Shown here in pieces: positions 1 to 7,248 of a DNA stretch of 24,489 nt. Numbering within the stretch: the first letter of the stretch is position 1; the number at the start of each line of letters is the position of its first letter. The position numbers were made by a program, and so were the translations under genes. The DNA comes from Prevotella sp. (lineage in GTDB: Bacteria > Bacteroidota > Bacteroidia > Bacteroidales > Bacteroidaceae), in assembly GCA_021636625.1 (NCBI GenBank), contig JAJWLX010000051.1, forward strand, positions 1 through 24,489. The letters run 5' to 3'. Under the pieces are notes generated by a model that saw only the letters and a program-made list of their open reading frames with translations, was not told the origin of the DNA and made no database searches.

Positions 1-1450
1 TAACCTGAGGCTTACCCTGGTTACACTCAACCTTGAACTCACGCTTCAAACGGTCAATGATGATATCCAAGTGGAGCTCACCCATACCAGAGATGATAGT
101 CTGACCGCTCTGCTCGTCTGTACGAACTGTGAAGGTTGGGTCCTCCTCAGCCAACTTAGCGAGACCGTTATCCATCTTAGCGATGTCTGCCTGGCTCTTT
201 GGCTCAACTGCGATAGAGATCACAGTATCAGGGAATGTCATAGACTCCAATACGATTGGATGATCCTCATCACAGAGTGTATCACCTGTACGGATATCCT
301 TGAAACCTACACCTGCACCGATATCACCAGCGTCGATAGACTCCATTGGAATCTCCTGCTTAGAGTTCATCTGGAACAGACGGCTGATACGCTCGCGCTT
401 GCCAGAACGTGGGTTGTAAACGTAAGAACCAGCAACAACCTTACCTGAGTAAACACGGAAGAATACCAAGCGGCCCATGAATGGGTCGGTAGCAATCTTA
501 AATGCGAGAGCAGATGTTGGCTCATCCTCAGAAGGCTTACGATCCTCTTCCTCCTCAGTATCAGGGTTAGTACCGATGATATTTGGAGTATCCATTGGTG
601 AAGGCAAGAATGCACATACATAGTCGAGCAATGGCTGAACACCCTTGTTCTTGTATGAAGAACCGAGCAACATTGGGCAGCACTCCATAGCACAGCAACC
701 CTTGCGGATAGCAGCGAGGAGCTTCTCCTCTGGAATATCCTTACCATCGAGGTAAAGCTCCATAACCTCGTCATCGAAGTTAGCAGCACCCTCGAGGAGC
801 TTATCACGCCACTCAGCAGCCTCATCAGCCAAGTCAGCAGGAATATCCTCTACATCATACTCAGCACCCATAGTCTCATCGTGCCAGAGAATAGCCTTCA
901 TCTTGATCAGGTCAACTACACCCTTGAAGTTCTCCTCAGCACCAATAGGAATCTGAATAGCAATAGGATTAGCACCCAAGATATCCTTCATCTGCTGTAC
1001 TGTCTCAAAGAAGTTAGCACCAGAACGGTCCATCTTGTTTACATAACCGATACGAGGTACATTGTACTTATCAGCCTGACGCCATACAGTCTCGGACTGA
1101 GGCTGAACACCATCAGCTGCAGAATATGTAGCAACAGCACCATCAAGGACACGGAGTGAACGCTCAACCTCAGCAGTGAAGTCAACGTGTCCCGGAGTAT
1201 CGATCAAGTTGATCTTATAAGACTTACCGAGATAGTTCCAGTTACAAGTTGTAGCAGCAGAAGTGATAGTAATACCACGCTCCTGCTCCTGGGCCATCCA
1301 GTCCATTGTAGCAGCACCATCGTGTACCTCACCGATCTTATGAGTCTTACCTGTGTAGAACAAGATACGCTCAGATGTTGTTGTCTTACCGGCATCGATG
1401 TGCGCCATGATACCGATGTTACGTGTCAAATGTAAATCGCGATTTGCCAT
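1..1450 (-). CDS. fusA: Elongation factor G (partial; C-terminus outside window)
   Basis: EF-G is the translational GTPase that drives tRNA/mRNA translocation on the ribosome. I read 483 residues from the ATG at 1450 to the window edge; the C-terminal third or so is missing. GTPase motifs are intact: G1 AHIDAGKTT (about residues 16-24), G3 DTPGH (84-88) and G4 NKMD (138-141). Domain II and the start of domain III follow, with GDIGAGVGFKDIRTGDTL at 375-392. A short acidic insert (about 289-311, rich in E and D) precedes domain II. A cysteine-rich stretch, CCAMECC at 252-258, sits near the end of the G domain. The gene lies 29 nt after rpsG in the usual rpsL-rpsG-fusA order. The upstream sequence is A-rich with no SD. 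The intact G motifs argue for the canonical translocase rather than a divergent paralogue. Confidence 0.97.
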   Translation of the reverse strand, partial: MANRDLHLTRNIGIMAHIDAGKTTTSERILFYTGKTHKIGEVHDGAATMDWMAQEQERGITITSAATTCNWNYLGKSYKINLIDTPGHVDFTAEVERSLRVLDGAVATYSAADGVQPQSETVWRQADKYNVPRIGYVNKMDRSGANFFETVQQMKDILGANPIAIQIPIGAEENFKGVVDLIKMKAILWHDETMGAEYDVEDIPADLADEAAEWRDKLLEGAANFDDEVMELYLDGKDIPEEKLLAAIRKGCCAMECCPMLLGSSYKNKGVQPLLDYVCAFLPSPMDTPNIIGTNPDTEEEEDRKPSEDEPTSALAFKIATDPFMGRLVFFRVYSGKVVAGSYVYNPRSGKRERISRLFQMNSKQEIPMESIDAGDIGAGVGFKDIRTGDTLCDEDHPIVLESMTFPDTVISIAVEPKSQADIAKMDNGLAKLAEEDPTFTVRTDEQSGQTIISGMGELHLDIIIDRLKREFKVECNQGKPQV

Positions 1451-1479
1451 TTTCTTTTAAACCTATTTTATAAATTAAA

Positions 1480-1956
1480 TTAGAATCTGAAGTGAGCAAA
1501 TGCACGGTTAGCCTCAGCCATACGATGCATATCCTCCTTGCGCTTGAATGCGCCACCCTGGTTGTTGTAAGCATCCATAATCTCTGCAGCGAGCTTATCT
1601 GCCATAGTCTTACCACCACGCTTGCGAGCGAAAATAATAAGATTCTTCATAGAGATACTCTCCTTGCGATCAGGACGAATTTCTGTAGGAACCTGGAAGG
1701 TTGCACCACCAATACGGCGGCTCTTAACCTCAACCTGTGGAGTAATATTGTCGAGAGCCTGCTTCCAAATCTCAAGTGCAGACTTCTCCTCGTTAGCCAT
1801 CTTAGCCTTTACGGTATCGAGTGCATTGTAGAAAATCTCATAAGATGTATTCTTCTTACCATCATACATCAAATGATTTACGAATTTAGAGACCTTCTGG
1901 TCATTGAAGACTGGATCTGGGAGGATCACTCTCTTCTTTGGTTTTGCTTTTCTCAT
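1480..1956 (-). CDS. rpsG: 30S ribosomal protein S7 (uS7)
   Basis: S7 nucleates assembly of the 16S 3' major domain (30S head) and contacts E-site tRNA. The 158-residue product has the normal family length. It begins MRKAKPKKR and contains the conserved segments VNHLMYDGKKNTSYEI and RRIGGATFQVP (around residues 80-90), and it ends with the basic, aromatic EANRAFAHFRF. It lies between rpsL, 186 nt upstream, and fusA, 29 nt downstream. In E. coli S7 represses its operon by binding the S12-S7 intercistronic RNA, and the long gap here could play the same part (inference). The leader before the ATG is A/T-rich without an SD. Confidence 0.98.
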   Translation of the reverse strand: MRKAKPKKRVILPDPVFNDQKVSKFVNHLMYDGKKNTSYEIFYNALDTVKAKMANEEKSALEIWKQALDNITPQVEVKSRRIGGATFQVPTEIRPDRKESISMKNLIIFARKRGGKTMADKLAAEIMDAYNNQGGAFKRKEDMHRMAEANRAFAHFRF

Positions 1957-2142
1957 TTTTTAATCGAAAAAATTTAAATTCTGCATGGGGCTGTATATCG
2001 TTCTTCAACACTCGCACCCGAGTATTTACTCAACCTGTTACTTCTCCAGCAAAACGTTTAATAAAATAATCTTTTTACCTAAACTCTCGACCTTCTCCGA
2101 CCGTGAGTTTTCGGATTTCTTTTAATTTTGTCCGGACTAGAA
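1957..2142 (-). promoter_or_regulatory. Long rpsL-rpsG intercistronic region, candidate S7 control site
   Basis: The 186-nt gap between rpsL and rpsG is long for this otherwise compact operon. Read on the minus strand it holds small hairpins, including ACTCG-ggtg-CGAGT (2010-2023) and an overlapping GAGT-aaat-ACTC that would compete with it, plus TCCGA paired with TCGGA near 2100-2120. S7 autoregulation through this spacer is established in E. coli. Here the claim rests only on position and on these folds. No clear internal promoter was seen. Confidence 0.3.
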
Positions 2143-2523
2143 TTACTTCTTTGCCTTTGGACGCTTAGCACCGTACTTAGAACGACGCTGTGTGCGGTTT
2201 GCAACACCTGCGGTATCAAGAGTACCACGAACGATGTGATAACGTACACCTGGGAGGTCCTTAACACGACCACCGCGAACCAACACGATTGAGTGCTCCT
2301 GCAAGTTGTGACCCTCTCCTGGGATGTAAGAGTTAACCTCCTTAGAGTTTGTCAAACGAACACGGGCAACCTTACGCATTGCCGAATTAGGCTTCTTAGG
2401 AGTTGTTGTGTAAACACGAACACAAACACCACGACGCTGAGGACATGAATCCAAAGCTGGTGACTTGCTCTTGTCTACCAAAACTCGTCTGCCTTTTCTT
2501 ACTAACTGTGAAATAGTAGGCAT
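2143..2523 (-). CDS. rpsL: 30S ribosomal protein S12 (uS12)
   Basis: S12 sits at the decoding centre and influences accuracy and streptomycin response. The 126-residue protein has the classic start MPTISQLVRKGR, the CPQRRGVCVRVYTTTPKKPNSA region with its conserved lysine, and GEGHNLQEHSIVLVRGGRVKDLPGVRYH near residues 83-110. The streptomycin-site lysines in TPKKPNSA and in GRVKDLPG look wild type. It is the first gene of the rpsL-rpsG-fusA group and is preceded by a candidate promoter at 2610-2617. The roughly 85-nt leader is A/T-rich with no SD. Confidence 0.98.
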   Translation of the reverse strand: MPTISQLVRKGRRVLVDKSKSPALDSCPQRRGVCVRVYTTTPKKPNSAMRKVARVRLTNSKEVNSYIPGEGHNLQEHSIVLVRGGRVKDLPGVRYHIVRGTLDTAGVANRTQRRSKYGAKRPKAKK

Positions 2524-2609
2524 AATTTTACTTTTTAATTTATATATTTATTTTTATTTATTGTCTTATTTCGATGTAAGCCACTACTTTATAGAGCCTT
2601 TTCGGGGTG

Positions 2610-2617
2610 CAAAGGTA
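2610..2617 (-). promoter_or_regulatory. Candidate promoter -7 element for rpsL operon
   Basis: The minus strand reads TACCTTTG, matching the Bacteroidota -7 consensus TAnnTTTG, and continues CACC as in other promoters of this window. At the position expected for the -33 element (about 2638-2643) the match is only ATTTAG. Initiation would fall near 2603-2605, giving a leader of about 80 nt. Confidence 0.6.
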
Positions 2618-2710
2618 CGATTTTTTCGGCAAACTACCTAAATATTAAGGAGACTTTTAAAAAACGAGGGCTAGTTTTAACTTTATATAACTATTAAAAA
2701 CAAATATTAT

Positions 2711-2728
2711 AAAGAAAAAGCGGCTTTT
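2711..2728 (-). terminator. Weak hairpin terminator candidate after DUF3467 gene
   Basis: The minus strand has AAAAG-CCG-CTTTT (5-bp stem, 3-nt loop) running into TTTCTTT. It lies about 40 nt past the DUF3467 stop and upstream of the rpsL promoter, a sensible place for a terminator. The stem is short and A/T-rich, so support is modest. Confidence 0.35.
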
Positions 2729-2766
2729 AGCAGGAAATTTAGTCTTAGTATGTATGTGGTTATGCA

Positions 2767-3093
2767 TTAAGCCTCACCTTTTGGTGTGCCAAATGGAGCG
2801 ATAGTACGCTCTGGCTCATCTGCCAACTTAATCTTACCGAAAGCCTGCTCGTAGTTATAAACATTGCTCTGCAATGCCTGGAGCAAACGCTTGGCATGCT
2901 CAGGTGCCATGATGACACGGCTCTTGATCTGAGGAGCTGGCATTCCTGGAAGTGCACATGCAAAATCCAAGATGAAATCTGAACTAGAATGAGTAATCAG
3001 TGCCAAGTTAGAGTATGTACCCTCTGCTACTTCTGGGCTGATGCCCATCTGGAACTGATTCTGCTGCTGTTGATTATTCTTATTTTCTTCCAT
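2767..3093 (-). CDS. DUF3467 family protein
   Basis: This is a 108-residue soluble protein with no signal peptide or membrane segment. After a hydrophilic, glutamine-rich N-terminus (about residues 2-16) comes the recognisable DUF3467 pattern: EGTYSNLALITHSSSDFILDF, a small turn with PGMPAPQIKSRVIM, then PEHAKRLLQALQSNVYNYEQAFGKI. The family is small and of unknown function. From memory it is commonly found between rpoC and rpsL in Bacteroidota. Here the rpoC link is broken by a signalling cassette, and the gene has its own promoter-like element at 3135-3142. The location suggests a transcription- or translation-associated role, but nothing in the sequence shows one. Confidence 0.85.
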   Translation of the reverse strand: MEENKNNQQQQNQFQMGISPEVAEGTYSNLALITHSSSDFILDFACALPGMPAPQIKSRVIMAPEHAKRLLQALQSNVYNYEQAFGKIKLADEPERTIAPFGTPKGEA

Positions 3094-3134
3094 AATTTTA
3101 TTAAGTTAATAGGATTAAACTTTAAATGATAGTG

Positions 3135-3142
3135 CAAATTTA
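3135..3142 (-). promoter_or_regulatory. Candidate promoter -7 element for the DUF3467 gene
   Basis: The minus strand reads TAAATTTG followed by CACT, matching TAnnTTTGCA-type Bacteroidota promoters. No good TTTG is present about 20 nt upstream; that stretch is T-rich instead. It lies 42 nt before the start codon and would let DUF3467 be transcribed independently of the cassette upstream. Confidence 0.5.
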
Positions 3143-3189
3143 CACATAATATCTGAAAAAAAAGAATAATTTGCCAATTATTTTGTGTT

Positions 3190-3253
3190 AAAAGTCCTTT
3201 CACACTAAAATGCTTCTAATACAAAGACATAAGCTTAGTGTTAAAGGACTTTT
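3190..3253 (-). terminator. Large inverted repeat / probable bidirectional terminator
   Basis: Arms at 3190-3208 and 3235-3253 pair over 18 of 19 positions, the only mismatch being 3201 with 3242. The stem continues inward with GCTT (3212-3215) to AAGC (3231-3234). The outer ends are AAAAGTCC and GGACTTTT, so a U-rich 3' edge is produced in either orientation. It lies about 40 nt beyond the stop of the outer-membrane protein gene and would end that transcript. The stem is longer than a minimal terminator, so a mobile or recombination relic is an alternative. Confidence 0.6.
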
Positions 3254-3290
3254 GAAATACAATTTCTTTTTTATCTGAAGAACCGGTCTA

Positions 3291-5837
3291 TCAGAAACGG
3301 CTCTTTTCTGCATTACCAGCACCAGAACCTTTATACTTTCTATGACCAGAATTGAATTTATAGACCACTCTGACACCAATTTCACGGGCACTATTATAAC
3401 TATCCTTCGTCAAGGTTGCATGGTCGCCATACATGGTCCATTGGTCTTTCTGACTTCTGAAGATATCATCAGCATAGAAATTAACAGTCAAGGCTTCATC
3501 AAAGAATGTCTTAACCATTCGCATAGAGGCAAAATAACCAGAGCGATACCGGCGGAAGGCATTATAGGATGTCGTATTGGCATGAAGGGTCACCCATGAA
3601 GTCCAAGTAGAACTCAACTTAAACTTGTTGTTCCATGTAATACCCAAGGCAGGCTTCGACAAACCACGAGGGGCACCATATTTTTCTGCATCAAAGAAAG
3701 GCTTCTGAAAGAAGACTTGCCATGTAGGCTGATACCAATCGAACTTGGGAGCAGCTATGACATACGCTGTCATCGTCTGCTTGCTGGAAAAGTTCACATT
3801 CCTCATGAAGGCTATATCCTGATGATTATAAAGGGTAACATACCAGATGATGGGATTGTCCTCATAAAGATACTCCACACCAAACGAAATCCAGTTGCAC
3901 ATCACATCCAATGAAACATCATGAGCAATGGTAGGACGAAGATAAGGATCGCCACCTTCATACATATAGCGATTATCATACTGCACCTCATTGCGCAAGG
4001 AACTATAAGAAGGACGCTTTGTCTTGCAGGTATATGCCAGAGATGCAGCCCATGGTTCCTTATTCCATGACAGGGTCAGGTTGGGAAACCAATTGCTATA
4101 ATTCCTGCTAGGCTCTTCTTCATACTTACCGAAAGAATAATACTTGGCAGACACATACTCGTATCTCAATCCTGCATCCATTGAAAACGAGCCTAAAGGA
4201 TATGAAAAGGCAAGAAATCCCGCCAAATTATCTTCCTTCATATCGGTAGAAGCATCCGCCACAATGCCTTCCGCATTGCTATAATCTCCACTACTACGGG
4301 TATGGCTCACTTCGCTTCCCAACTCCAACAGACCCTTGGCTATAGGATAAGAAAGAACCAGTTTGCCTGCAAGCAACTGATTATGGCGACGACTCGCAGT
4401 ATGGATTTCTCGATTTTCCAATACGGTAGCCTCTTCTGTTTCCAACATATCCCGCCCAGTTTTTTGCCAGAGACAGGTTCCATTAAAATCTACACCCAGT
4501 TTATTGACCTTTCCCACATAGTAGGTATTCAACTCATGAGTAGGACCACCTATATCATCGACCAATTCTTTCTGCTTGATAACATCTACAGGTTGTCCCT
4601 CATTGAATATTTCCTGCTGTCCATCAACATGCCCTTTCGCATAGGGTTCGCATTCTAAATCATAAGAAGCACCGAAAGAGTTTTCATCATTGAGGTCATA
4701 ATTGAAACCAAAGTTTACTTCTCCCATTGTATTGCGATAGGATAAGGGATCATACTGGTTTACGGTAACATTCTTCGTTCCTTCAATATGCTGAATTAGC
4801 GAAGTAGCCTCCTTATGCCCTCTTGTATATCCCAAAAGAGACCCAAACAAGTTGAGTTTTTCACTCTGATAATTGAGACTAAGCTGTTCTGACCCTCCCA
4901 GATATCCATTATACCATACCATGGAATTCAAGGATCCACTCACCCCTTCGCCCTGCTTCTTGACGGTTCGGATACGTATGACAGAGCTAACCGTGGCATC
5001 ATATCTGGCACCAGGCGAAGTAATGATTTCCACATTCTTGATGGCATCAGACTTCAGGCGCTGCAATTCCCTGGAATCTCTCACCTGCTTATTGTTGATA
5101 TATATAATAGGTGTACCCTTGCCATAAACGCTGATGACATCGGTACTACTTACATTGATGCGAGGTAATTGTCGGAGTACATCAACGGCATCTCCTACTT
5201 TTGACAAATCAGAATGCTGTATGTCTATGAGCATTCCTTCACGTCCCATCTTGAAAGAAGGCAATTTCGCCTTCACCGTAACACCATTGATATGCATGGT
5301 ACTCTCCTTCAACACCACATTTCCGACTTTTCCCACATTATATATATTATATAAGGTGTAATAACCCACACAACTTACTTTGGCGAGAACCTTCTTCATG
5401 CCACAAGGTATCACGAAATTGCCGCTGGCATTGGTCACACCACCTGTGAGAAAGGAAGAATCCCTGGGATTGAGCAAAGCCACATTGGCAAACTCCACTG
5501 GTCGATGACGTTCATCAATCACCCGTCCCATCAATTTAGTAGGTTCCTTTTGGGTACATTCCACGAATATCAAGCTATCCTCTATCGTAGCCTTCATCGG
5601 ATAAAATCCAAAGACCCGCCCCAAAGCTTCCTGCAAATCGAGATTACGGAAAGAGGTAGTGACGGTGAAATCTTCCAGTTCATTATAGATAAAACTGATT
5701 TTATATCGACGGGTAGCCTTGTCTAAATCCTTCAGAACTTCAGACATGGAACGGTTGTTATAGCTTCGAGAGATGCGCTGTCCAAACGATGCCTGTACCA
5801 ACAGACACATCAGGAAAGCGAACATATATTTCTTCAT
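3291..5837 (-). CDS. STN-domain outer-membrane beta-barrel protein (TonB-receptor-like, OMP_b-brl_3 type)
   Basis: I chose the ATG at 5837 because it gives a clean signal peptide (MKKYMFAFLMCLLVQASFGQ, cleavage near 19-20) and 848 residues; the in-frame ATG at 5861 would add eight. Domains in order: STN (about 26-94), a carboxypeptidase-regulatory-like beta-sandwich (about 102-178, GRVIDERHRPVEFANVALL), a plug-like segment (about 199-291, VLRQLPRINVS and VEIITSPGARYDA), then a barrel of about 550 residues rich in alternating aromatics. The C-terminus YKFN...KYKGSGAGNAEKSRF is typical of this barrel family. STN domains in related transporters contact an anti-sigma factor in the periplasm. It lies 44-68 nt after the anti-sigma gene, and no SusD partner is present. 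The ligand is unknown, and whether it uses TonB is not shown. Confidence 0.88.
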   Translation of the reverse strand: MKKYMFAFLMCLLVQASFGQRISRSYNNRSMSEVLKDLDKATRRYKISFIYNELEDFTVTTSFRNLDLQEALGRVFGFYPMKATIEDSLIFVECTQKEPTKLMGRVIDERHRPVEFANVALLNPRDSSFLTGGVTNASGNFVIPCGMKKVLAKVSCVGYYTLYNIYNVGKVGNVVLKESTMHINGVTVKAKLPSFKMGREGMLIDIQHSDLSKVGDAVDVLRQLPRINVSSTDVISVYGKGTPIIYINNKQVRDSRELQRLKSDAIKNVEIITSPGARYDATVSSVIRIRTVKKQGEGVSGSLNSMVWYNGYLGGSEQLSLNYQSEKLNLFGSLLGYTRGHKEATSLIQHIEGTKNVTVNQYDPLSYRNTMGEVNFGFNYDLNDENSFGASYDLECEPYAKGHVDGQQEIFNEGQPVDVIKQKELVDDIGGPTHELNTYYVGKVNKLGVDFNGTCLWQKTGRDMLETEEATVLENREIHTASRRHNQLLAGKLVLSYPIAKGLLELGSEVSHTRSSGDYSNAEGIVADASTDMKEDNLAGFLAFSYPLGSFSMDAGLRYEYVSAKYYSFGKYEEEPSRNYSNWFPNLTLSWNKEPWAASLAYTCKTKRPSYSSLRNEVQYDNRYMYEGGDPYLRPTIAHDVSLDVMCNWISFGVEYLYEDNPIIWYVTLYNHQDIAFMRNVNFSSKQTMTAYVIAAPKFDWYQPTWQVFFQKPFFDAEKYGAPRGLSKPALGITWNNKFKLSSTWTSWVTLHANTTSYNAFRRYRSGYFASMRMVKTFFDEALTVNFYADDIFRSQKDQWTMYGDHATLTKDSYNSAREIGVRVVYKFNSGHRKYKGSGAGNAEKSRF

Positions 5838-5905
5838 ATTTTTTATATTGATTTGATACATATTACAAATAAGCCAACTTGCAAACAGACCTATCAGCGA
5901 CAGGA

Positions 5906-6547
5906 TTATTCTACAACAAGTTGCTCATTGTCCAAAGAGAGAATTATCTGTTGTGAATGATTCAATTCATCCACTACACTCTGCAGACAGTTCTCGCTGT
6001 TCCATTCATAATAGAAACGAAGCTGCTTGGCTTCCTGGTTCTGGAACACTATCTTCACTCCATAATACTCTGCCATTTCTCCGAGCATCGTTTCTAAGGA
6101 AACATTGTCGAAAGTCTTATGCACAATTTCCTTTTTGACATCAGTTGACGTAGCTTTATCACTGACAACAGCAGTATTTGGACAGGATGCTATTTTTACT
6201 TGAGACGTATCCCCTGCCGATGTTTTTTCTACCTGACGATGCGAACTGAATGTATGAATGGCAGCAAAGGCGATACCAGACAGCAAACATACACCAATAA
6301 AGGAAGCTGCGAGTTTGTGCCAATCAAAACGGGACTTCACTACCGGATGCTGTTCTGCAAACAATTGCCATTCCTTGTCTACATCCAAATCTTTCTCCGT
6401 CGCTTCCTTATCAAAAGCCATACGCATCTCCATCATTGTGAGATAGGTCTGGCGAGATTCCTCATCTTGAAGAATCTCCTTAATCTGAGACTCAGAATAA
6501 TGCTCTGGGTGCTCAATCATGTCGATTACCTGTGTTAACTTATCCAT
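5906..6547 (-). CDS. Short membrane anti-sigma-like protein with DUF4974 domain (FecR-related)
   Basis: The 213-residue protein has a charged cytoplasmic N-terminus (about 1-77) that would hold the sigma factor and one membrane segment (about 79-99, KLAASFIGVCLLSGIAFAA). A short linker (about 100-142) leads to a C-terminal DUF4974-like domain (about 143-213, FDNVSLETMLGEMAEYYGVKIVF ending LSLDNEQLVVE). FecR-type proteins of Bacteroidota are usually well over 300 residues, with a FecR beta-domain between membrane and DUF4974; that domain is missing here. The start overlaps the sigma gene by 8 nt, which implies translational coupling. Expected role: keep the ECF sigma factor inactive until the partner barrel signals. 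The role comes from family and context, not from a visible catalytic motif. Confidence 0.8.
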   Translation of the reverse strand: MDKLTQVIDMIEHPEHYSESQIKEILQDEESRQTYLTMMEMRMAFDKEATEKDLDVDKEWQLFAEQHPVVKSRFDWHKLAASFIGVCLLSGIAFAAIHTFSSHRQVEKTSAGDTSQVKIASCPNTAVVSDKATSTDVKKEIVHKTFDNVSLETMLGEMAEYYGVKIVFQNQEAKQLRFYYEWNSENCLQSVVDELNHSQQIILSLDNEQLVVE

Positions 6548-7055
6548 TGTTCTTGGGATTAAAATGTTCTTTTATTCGTTTGATGCCTTGAGCAAGATGC
6601 TTATAGACGGCAGCCTCACTGATGCCTAACTCTTCAGAGATATCACGATAAGTGAGCTTTTGGCAATAATGCATATTGACTACCCGACGTGTTTGGAGCG
6701 TCAATTCCCGGTCTATAAAACGAAGCATCTGATCAGCCTTGCTCATCTCATGGTCTATCTCGCGAATGATTCGGTTTTCATCATGCACGATATCTACCGC
6801 ATGATCCACCTTAAGACCAGCCTTGACCTTTTCATGAAGGGTCATCTTTCTGAGAGAATTCAAACATCGGTTTCGAGTAAGAACGACAAAGTAACCTTCC
6901 GTACTATTGGGCGGAATCCGCAGCTTTCCACTAAGCATATCTGCAAAAACATCGCTCACCACATCCCTTGCGGTCTCTTCATCCCCTAGAATCATCCTCG
7001 AAACGAGAAACATCTTTGAATAATGCTGGCGAAAAAGTTGTTCTATCTTTTCCAT
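6540..7055 (-). CDS. ECF RNA polymerase sigma factor
   Basis: This is a 171-residue sigma-70 family member with only regions 2 and 4, as in extracytoplasmic-function factors. Region 2 spans about 5-72 (FRQHYSKMFLVSRMILGDEETARDVVSDVFADM), and region 2.4 ends in YFVVLTRNRCLNSLRK. Region 4 spans about 108-166 with a helix-turn-helix at LTYRDISEELGISEAAVYKHL (135-155). It is the first gene of a three-gene unit with the anti-sigma-like and barrel genes. The unit is separated from rpoC by a terminator, so it should have its own promoter in 7060-7170. No good TAnnTTTG element was found there, consistent with an alternative promoter, possibly autoregulated. Confidence 0.93.
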   Translation of the reverse strand: MEKIEQLFRQHYSKMFLVSRMILGDEETARDVVSDVFADMLSGKLRIPPNSTEGYFVVLTRNRCLNSLRKMTLHEKVKAGLKVDHAVDIVHDENRIIREIDHEMSKADQMLRFIDRELTLQTRRVVNMHYCQKLTYRDISEELGISEAAVYKHLAQGIKRIKEHFNPKNNG

Positions 7056-7173
7056 TTCTATTTTTATCTGTATTGTTTATCCCAAGAACACATCAAGGTA
7101 TCAAATTCCCAACCCCAAAAGAAGAAAAAATATTAAAAAGTTGATTTGATATCATCAACAGGCAGGCAATATC

Positions 7174-7210
7174 AAGAAAAGAGCCATAGATGATGACTCA
7201 CCTATGGCTC
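7174..7210 (-). terminator. Rho-independent terminator after rpoC
   Basis: A perfect 9-bp stem (GAGCCATAG at 7202-7210 and CTATGGCTC at 7181-7189, minus strand) with a 12-nt loop is followed directly by TTTTCTT. It lies 39 nt past the rpoC stop and should end the tuf-rpoC transcript before the sigma-factor cassette. Confidence 0.85.
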
Positions 7211-7248
7211 TTATACCTTATTATATATATGTTACTCTAACCTTCAGA

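Noticed and set aside
7080..7112. Two TTGGGA copies upstream of the ECF sigma gene as a possible autoregulatory promoter
   Set aside because: A six-base repeat at 27-nt spacing is easily due to chance, and no matching -10 pattern could be assigned.
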